Assembly: GCA_022446815.1 (NCBI GenBank)
Contig: JAKVCD010000002.1
Location: forward strand, 124,001 to 188,000
Source of the DNA: Planctomycetota bacterium
GTDB taxonomy: Bacteria > Planctomycetota > UBA1135 > GCA-002686595
Direction: 5' to 3'
DNA: 64,000 nt
Shown: positions 59,550 to 64,000 of the stretch, piece after piece
How the letters are laid out: every line of letters begins with the position of its first letter
Numbering within the stretch: position 1 is the first letter of the stretch
Position numbers and translations under genes: made by a program
The notes under the pieces: generated by a model
Told to the model about the DNA's origin: nothing
What the model saw: only the letters and a program-made list of their open reading frames with translations
The model's database searches: none

Positions 59550-60509
59550 GTGCGTCTCGCTGGGGTCATAGCGCTCGCGCTCTCTGCGTGCGGCGCACCT
59601 GGGGCCTCGCCTGAAGTCGGAGTCTCCCGGCTGGATGAGAGCCTTGAGCCCGTGTTCCGCGAGCTGAAGGCTGCTCTAGATGAGGGGTCTGATGATGTGG
59701 CCCGCGCGATCCTCTCTAGGCTTAAGCCTCGGTGTCAGGACGAGCTGTCACTAAGGATCGCGGAGGGATATGAGCGCGTCTTGGGTGGTAGGGCCGCTCG
59801 AGACGATCTCTCCGCTGCGGTCCTAGTCTCTGAGGTCCCCGGCGGCTTTGAGCCGCGCCTCAGCCTCCTCAATCGCGGCTCGACGGCTATGGTGTTGACC
59901 CCCGGCTATGTAAGGGTTGAGTGGACGGCTTGGAGTGTGGACTCGGCCGGTCGTCAATCTGCACAGGTGGGCGGAGACGTCGTCTCTTTCGAAGAGGGTT
60001 GGAGCCTCACTCCAGGTAAGCCACATGAGGTTCCACTTGGCTTCGACTCGCCCAGGGTGGGAGACAGCGCCCTCGCGGTGCGCGTTGAGTGGAGGGCTTC
60101 CTTGGGGGCAGGGAGTGCGACTTTGTCTGGTGAAGCGCTGCCCCTGCAGGGTCTCAACGTCCAGGACGGCGTCATTGTTCGTCTCTCCAAGGAGCTCCCC
60201 ACAGCTCCTGTAGACCCTCTCGAGCTGCTCCGCTACGCATGCGGCGGTGAGGTGTCACTTCCAGCCCTGTTGGAGCGGGCCGTTAGGATTCATCCCAGCC
60301 GATATGAGGAGGCCTTAGACCTATTCGCTTTGCGGCGCAGCTCATTCAGCCCCAAGGCTCTCCTAGGTCTTGCCCCAGTCCTCGCATGGCTGACCGGCAC
60401 AACGGGGATCTCGGCCTCAGGGGAGGACTGGGCGACATGGCTAGCAGACCGTGCTCAGATGAAAACTCAGGGCGATGAGCTGGACCTCCCTGATGGGGTC
60501 GGGCGCTAA
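59550..60509 (+). CDS. Predicted lipoprotein, unknown
   Basis: The 319-residue protein starts GTG, five bases after the rpsA stop, and has a lipoprotein signal (RLAGVIALALSAC). A helical segment (about 28-80, with VARAILSRLKPRCQDELSLRIAEGY) is followed by a beta-rich middle (90-215: VLVSEVPGGFEPRLSLLNRGSTAMVLTP). A helical end follows. I recognise no family. Position suggests co-transcription with rpsA by read-through, without implying function. tyrS starts 30 bases downstream. Confidence 0.65.
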   Translation: MRLAGVIALALSACGAPGASPEVGVSRLDESLEPVFRELKAALDEGSDDVARAILSRLKPRCQDELSLRIAEGYERVLGGRAARDDLSAAVLVSEVPGGFEPRLSLLNRGSTAMVLTPGYVRVEWTAWSVDSAGRQSAQVGGDVVSFEEGWSLTPGKPHEVPLGFDSPRVGDSALAVRVEWRASLGAGSATLSGEALPLQGLNVQDGVIVRLSKELPTAPVDPLELLRYACGGEVSLPALLERAVRIHPSRYEEALDLFALRRSSFSPKALLGLAPVLAWLTGTTGISASGEDWATWLADRAQMKTQGDELDLPDGVGR

Positions 60510-60539
60510 TATGTCTGTCCCCACAGCGGAGTGATCCCA

Positions 60540-61727
60540 ATGAGCAGAGACGCATCCCGAGACCTCGCCGCTTTTCAGCGCGGCTCCGTTGATCTTATTG
60601 AAGAGCGAGAGTTGCTCGCACGGATTCAGGCAGGTGATCCCCTCCGCGTGAAGTTTGGGATGGACCCCTCCTCACCGGATCTCCACATCGGCCACGCGAT
60701 CCCGCTCCTCAAGCTGCGTGACCTTCAAGAGCTCGGTCATCAGGTCGTGCTCATCGTGGGAGACTCTACAGCGATGGTTGGTGACCCGAGCGGCAAGAAC
60801 CAGCTGCGCCCCCAGCTGACGAGGGAGGCAGTGGAGCAGAACCTCCTGACATACACAGAGCAGGCCGAGAAGATCCTCGACCTCGAGCGGACTGAGGTGC
60901 GGAGGAACAGTGAGTGGTTTGATCAGATGGACTTTGAAGGTGTCCTTCGCCTGTGCGCGAGGATGACTGTCGCGCGCATGATCGAGCGAGACACCTTTCA
61001 AAAGCGCATTAAGGAGTCTGAGCCTGTGGGGATCCATGAGTTCCTCTATCCCCTCATGCAGGGGTGGGACTCTGTGCAGGTCCACGCTGATGTTGAGCTG
61101 GGAGGGACAGACCAGCTCTTCAACCTCCTCGTCGGTCGTCAACTCCAAGAGCAGGAGGGGCTTCGACCGCAGATCTGTGTGACGACGCCGCTGATCAATG
61201 GTGGCGACGGCCGAAAGATGAGCAAGTCTTACGGCAACGCGATCCTCTTTGAAGACCCCCCGAATGAGGTCTTTGGTAAGACGATGGCAGTTGAGGACGA
61301 GGTGATGGAGCTGTGGTTCACCCAGCTGACAAGGGTCCCCATGGAGGAGGTCGCCGCGCTGCTCGCTGGACACCCTCGCGACGCCAAGGTGCGATTGGCT
61401 AAGGAGCTGGTCAACCTGCTGCATGGCCCGGATGAGGCTGAGCGTGCGGCTCTTGCCTTCGATCGACAGTTTCGTGCGAAGGAGTTGCCTGATGACATCC
61501 CCGTCGTCCCTTGGCCGGCAGATGGGGCGCTCCCCCTCGCTCATCTCCTTCGGGAGCTCAAGCTCGCTTCGTCTGGAGGTGAGGCGCGCCGGCTCGTTAC
61601 GCAGGGAGGGGTTCGCCTGAATGGCGAGGTCACCAAAGAGCCCATGGCTATGGTCGATCCACCGTCGGAAGAGCTCCTCGTTCAGGTCGGCAAGCGGCGC
61701 TTCGCGCGCGTGAAGCCTGCAGGCTGA
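60540..61727 (+). CDS. tyrS: Tyrosyl-tRNA synthetase, TyrZ-like class
   Basis: This 395-residue class I synthetase charges tRNA-Tyr. HIGH is present (PDLHIGHAIPL), followed by the ATP loop VLIVGDSTAMVGDPSGKN, and KMSKS occurs in DGRKMSKSYGNAI. The last 70 residues form an S4-like RNA-binding domain (ASSGGEARRLVTQGGVRLNGEVTKEP). GGAG at 60528-60531 lies eight bases before the ATG at 60540, so the GTG at 60531 (within the ribosome binding site) is rejected. Length and motifs place it in the shorter TyrRZ group. Confidence 0.97.
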   Translation: MSRDASRDLAAFQRGSVDLIEERELLARIQAGDPLRVKFGMDPSSPDLHIGHAIPLLKLRDLQELGHQVVLIVGDSTAMVGDPSGKNQLRPQLTREAVEQNLLTYTEQAEKILDLERTEVRRNSEWFDQMDFEGVLRLCARMTVARMIERDTFQKRIKESEPVGIHEFLYPLMQGWDSVQVHADVELGGTDQLFNLLVGRQLQEQEGLRPQICVTTPLINGGDGRKMSKSYGNAILFEDPPNEVFGKTMAVEDEVMELWFTQLTRVPMEEVAALLAGHPRDAKVRLAKELVNLLHGPDEAERAALAFDRQFRAKELPDDIPVVPWPADGALPLAHLLRELKLASSGGEARRLVTQGGVRLNGEVTKEPMAMVDPPSEELLVQVGKRRFARVKPAG

Positions 61728-62822
61728 TCAGCGACCTAGGAGGGCCGACTCAAGGACCTCACCTGAGTCTAGGGTCACGACGAGTCGGGCGTCTACAGGG
61801 CCTTGGTGGTCGACCTCTGTTGGTTTGACACGGATCTTCCATTTCGCAGCTCTCCCAGCGCCGTCGGGCGCTACTGGAGCTACCTCGGTTGTGTAGAGGC
61901 GATCGGGGCAGTCCTTGAGAGCTGCGCTGTTCACGATGAATCGAGCGCCAGGGATCAGGGCCTCAGCTGTGAACTCTGCTCCTCTCTCGTTGTCACGCAT
62001 GAGGAACAGCCTCCGAGGCCTGAGCACGATGTCTGGAACGATGTTGGCCCGAACGGGGACCTCCACCTTTCGCTCAGGAGGGTCAAAGGCAGGGGCATCA
62101 ACGATGAGCTGCAGGGCGCCTGCCCATGGTCCGATGGGCAGGCCGGGCTCCACCGCTGCCTCAACGATCCAGACACGTTGTCCGAAGCGCTCCTCCTCTG
62201 TGGTGGCCACTTCGAGTTGAGGAGAGAGGGAGCGAGCCGTCCTGAGGTTTACGTCAGCGTCCTGCACCGCGACGATCACGACCGTCTCACCGCGTCCGAC
62301 CTCGTTTCTAGGGATCTCACCTAGCTCGATCTCCCAAGGCGTGGCTTGGATCAACTGCTGGACCTTCACGTGCATCTCTAGCGTGTGAAAGGGAGTTACG
62401 GAGGAGCTTGTCCGGAGCCGAACGGTGGATAGGCGGTCGACGTTCTTGCTCCTGATGCGTGAGGTGTCGATTTGTACCTCGACTTCCAGGATGTCGCCGG
62501 GGGGGATCACGCAGACTGCACCATCGTTGCGCATCTTTCCTTGCTTGATCGCTCCGCTCTTGGAGATCACCCTCGCTGTGGGCACAGCGCATGAACAGGA
62601 GGCGAGGATGTCATTGAGTGTGACAGGGTTGCTCTCGGTGTTCCTGAATCTGTAGGTGTGAGAGGGGCTGCTCCCATCAAGGATCGTTCCGAAGTCAAAG
62701 AAGTACGGCCTCGCGGGGTCTCCGCCCTCGATTGCGAGGCCCCTAGGCGGTGTGGCTGGACCTTCGCTACAGGCGGGGCCTATGGCGAGGAGGGCGATGA
62801 GGATGGCGATCGTCTTCAACAT
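61728..62822 (-). CDS. DUF1573-type lipoprotein
   Basis: From the ATG at 62822 the 364-residue precursor has a lipoprotein signal (LKTIAILIALLAIGPAC). An Ig-like domain follows whose opening FDFGTILDGSSPSHTYRFRNTESNPVTLNDILASCSCAVP matches DUF1573, including its paired Cys. The remainder (about 140-364) has further beta-rich Ig-like units. A TTG four codons upstream is an alternative start. A TATAGA (62838-62843 on the minus strand) is a possible -10. Such proteins are frequent in Planctomycetota and Bacteroidota; function is unknown. Its stop abuts the convergent tyrS stop. Confidence 0.83.
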   Translation of the reverse strand: MLKTIAILIALLAIGPACSEGPATPPRGLAIEGGDPARPYFFDFGTILDGSSPSHTYRFRNTESNPVTLNDILASCSCAVPTARVISKSGAIKQGKMRNDGAVCVIPPGDILEVEVQIDTSRIRSKNVDRLSTVRLRTSSSVTPFHTLEMHVKVQQLIQATPWEIELGEIPRNEVGRGETVVIVAVQDADVNLRTARSLSPQLEVATTEEERFGQRVWIVEAAVEPGLPIGPWAGALQLIVDAPAFDPPERKVEVPVRANIVPDIVLRPRRLFLMRDNERGAEFTAEALIPGARFIVNSAALKDCPDRLYTTEVAPVAPDGAGRAAKWKIRVKPTEVDHQGPVDARLVVTLDSGEVLESALLGR

Positions 62823-62878
62823 GTAGGTGTTCAATCTATATCGCTCGCGCCCTAGCGTCTCCGGTTTGCCCTAAGGTT

Positions 62879-64000
62879 CTAGAGTCCAGCGGTCAGGAGG
62901 GCGTCAGCGAACAAGCGGGCAACTACGTCTGCGCCGTCATCAGTCAGGTGGACCTCGACCACATCTGGGCTTTTGATGAAGAGCGAAGGCTCTCCATCAG
63001 CCTGGCGGCGTGACTGCTCAGCTGCGACCCCGGCCTGTACATCGACTAGGAGGCCGCCGCTGTCGGCCGCGACCTTTCGAACGATGGCGGTCATCTGCTC
63101 GAAGGCGAGGACTTGGTCTTCTTCGCTCGCAGTGCGCTGCTTGAGCACGGCTTGTGTGCCGAAGGCTATGCGGGCTCCATCGCTCTTAGCCAGCGCATTG
63201 AGGGCCTGTAGGTTGCGATGGAAGTTTCGGTAGCCTAGCTCTGTATCGCCCTTGATTTGATAGGCAGGCGGTCTCTCTCCCTCGCTGCTGGCAGCGAGGT
63301 TCTCTTGGAAGTCGACGATGACAAAGTTTCCGATGTCGCCGATCCGCTCGAAGTGGTCTGTGAGGTATCTACGCCAGATCAAGTACGTGTAGCTGGCCTC
63401 GAGAGGGGACCGAGGGAGATCTCTCCATACTGAGCGCCAGTGCGTGTTGTCTCGTTGAACCCCTAAGTAGAGGGCGCAGCGCATGTCGTTGACTGTGTGG
63501 TAGATCACCACAAGGTCGGGGTCGAGGTCGCTTACCCTGAACGTGTAGTTTCCAAGGCTCTCAAAGGTCGAGTATCCGCGGCAGCCAGCGTTTATGACCT
63601 CAATGTCTCGGCCTGGGCGACTAGCCCTGAGCCTTGTTTGTAGGCGCGCTGGCCATGTGGTCTGATCGGAGGACGGGCCGTGCCCGTAGGTCGAGGAGCC
63701 GCCTAGGCACACGATCCTGAAGGTACCCTCCGGCTTCGGCTGCCTTATCTCCGGCCCTCTGAAGCCGAGCGCGTTGTGTGAGACTTGGCGCTTAGCGCCT
63801 TCGCGGCTCTTGTAGTGCGGCCGGTTCGCGTAGGCGAGGTATGGGTGAGGCTCAATGTTCGCCTTGCTGAGCTCATGCCCAATGGGGTCTAGGTCTCGCA
63901 TGGTGAGGCCAGGCAGCTCTAGCGCACGGGGTGCGAGCTCCAAGGCCAGCAGGCAAGTGGAGAGCGAGAGTGCAGCGGCAGTCAGGGGCTTGCGGCGGCT
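62879..64000 (-). CDS. SGNH-type hydrolase-like protein, 5' end missing
   Basis: The frame is open to the window edge; the visible N-terminus (RRKPLTAAALSLSTCLLALELAPRALEL) is the hydrophobic anchor, so the start lies just upstream. About 373 residues are visible. The nucleophile block reads VCLGGSSTYGHGPSSDQTTW, followed by NAGCRGYSTFESL and the Asn block YHTVNDMRCAL. At the C-terminus the catalytic His is in VVEVHLTDDGADVVA, where the usual Asp three residues earlier is Val. The nucleophile and Asn blocks are intact, but the Asp-His pair is altered, so hydrolase activity is uncertain. It is a second SGNH gene of the window and is separate from the first operon. Confidence 0.78.
   Translation of the reverse strand, partial: SRRKPLTAAALSLSTCLLALELAPRALELPGLTMRDLDPIGHELSKANIEPHPYLAYANRPHYKSREGAKRQVSHNALGFRGPEIRQPKPEGTFRIVCLGGSSTYGHGPSSDQTTWPARLQTRLRASRPGRDIEVINAGCRGYSTFESLGNYTFRVSDLDPDLVVIYHTVNDMRCALYLGVQRDNTHWRSVWRDLPRSPLEASYTYLIWRRYLTDHFERIGDIGNFVIVDFQENLAASSEGERPPAYQIKGDTELGYRNFHRNLQALNALAKSDGARIAFGTQAVLKQRTASEEDQVLAFEQMTAIVRKVAADSGGLLVDVQAGVAAEQSRRQADGEPSLFIKSPDVVEVHLTDDGADVVARLFADALLTAGL

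Noticed and set aside
60672..61544. 290-codon antisense frame over tyrS
   Set aside because: Shadow of a strongly conserved gene; no motif and no ribosome binding site.
1..64000. Mobile element, CRISPR array or defence island
   Set aside because: I saw no transposase, integrase, regular spaced repeats, target-site duplications or restriction and toxin genes in any frame.

Overview
The window is a GC-rich, gene-dense bacterial chromosome segment with almost no intergenic DNA. The content points to a Planctomycetota bacterium with a diderm envelope. The evidence is a first protein that ends in a Cys-rich tail domain I associate with secreted planctomycete proteins, a Minf_1886-type protein, a DUF1573-type lipoprotein, very large TPR proteins, and LpxH-like and heptose-phosphatase (GmhB-like) genes that imply lipopolysaccharide. 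The class-level placement is inference. I see no insertion sequence, prophage, CRISPR array or defence island.

Layout. 1-7.7 kb: a secreted Asp-box (BNR) protein, an operon of a small membrane protein, a NodU-family carbamoyltransferase and an SGNH membrane protein, an HtrA protease and tRNA-Val(GAC). 7.8-23.6 kb: mostly housekeeping genes (ald, uppP, gmd, a PGRP-type amidase lipoprotein, a TPR/gluzincin peptidase, a methyltransferase, tmk, holB, an AI-2E-family permease, an S41 protease, moaC, accBC). 23.6-37.8 kb: an unknown lipoprotein followed by a long same-strand exopolysaccharide locus. It makes nucleotide sugars (UXS-like, glmS, UDP-GlcA epimerase-like, rmlA, rmlD, rmlB), then encodes a Wza-like export lipoprotein, a Wzz-like co-polymerase, an O-antigen-ligase-like protein, an asparagine-synthetase-like amidotransferase and a polysaccharide deacetylase. 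The last three resemble the forms that accompany exosortase A (XrtA) systems, but no exosortase is in the window.

37.8-44.9 kb: convergent with that locus is a three-gene operon of a degenerate histidine-kinase-like protein, a sigma-54 activator whose receiver has Glu in place of the phospho-acceptor Asp, and a 1360-residue TPR protein. The order recalls prsK-prsR-prsT of exosortase loci. 45-53 kb: tandem GT2 glycosyltransferases (the second without a DxD motif), a gmhB-like phosphatase with a PEGA-type lipoprotein, a GT39-like membrane protein, efp, rpoN and a secretin-N-like secreted protein. 53-57.4 kb: an FHA-like membrane protein, a degenerate GGDEF protein and a second sigma-54 activator, then lpxH-like and cmk. 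57.4-64 kb: rpsA (six S1 domains), an unknown lipoprotein, tyrS, a DUF1573 lipoprotein and an SGNH protein that runs off the end.

How the parts fit (inference): envelope polysaccharide synthesis and export is the main accessory theme, and sigma-54 is a likely regulator because rpoN and two sigma-54 activators lie close together. Three genes start exactly six bases after a -10-like hexamer, which suggests leaderless transcripts. Only one stretch exceeds about 300 bases without a protein gene (7496-7847), and it holds tRNA-Val, its candidate promoter and several stem-loops.
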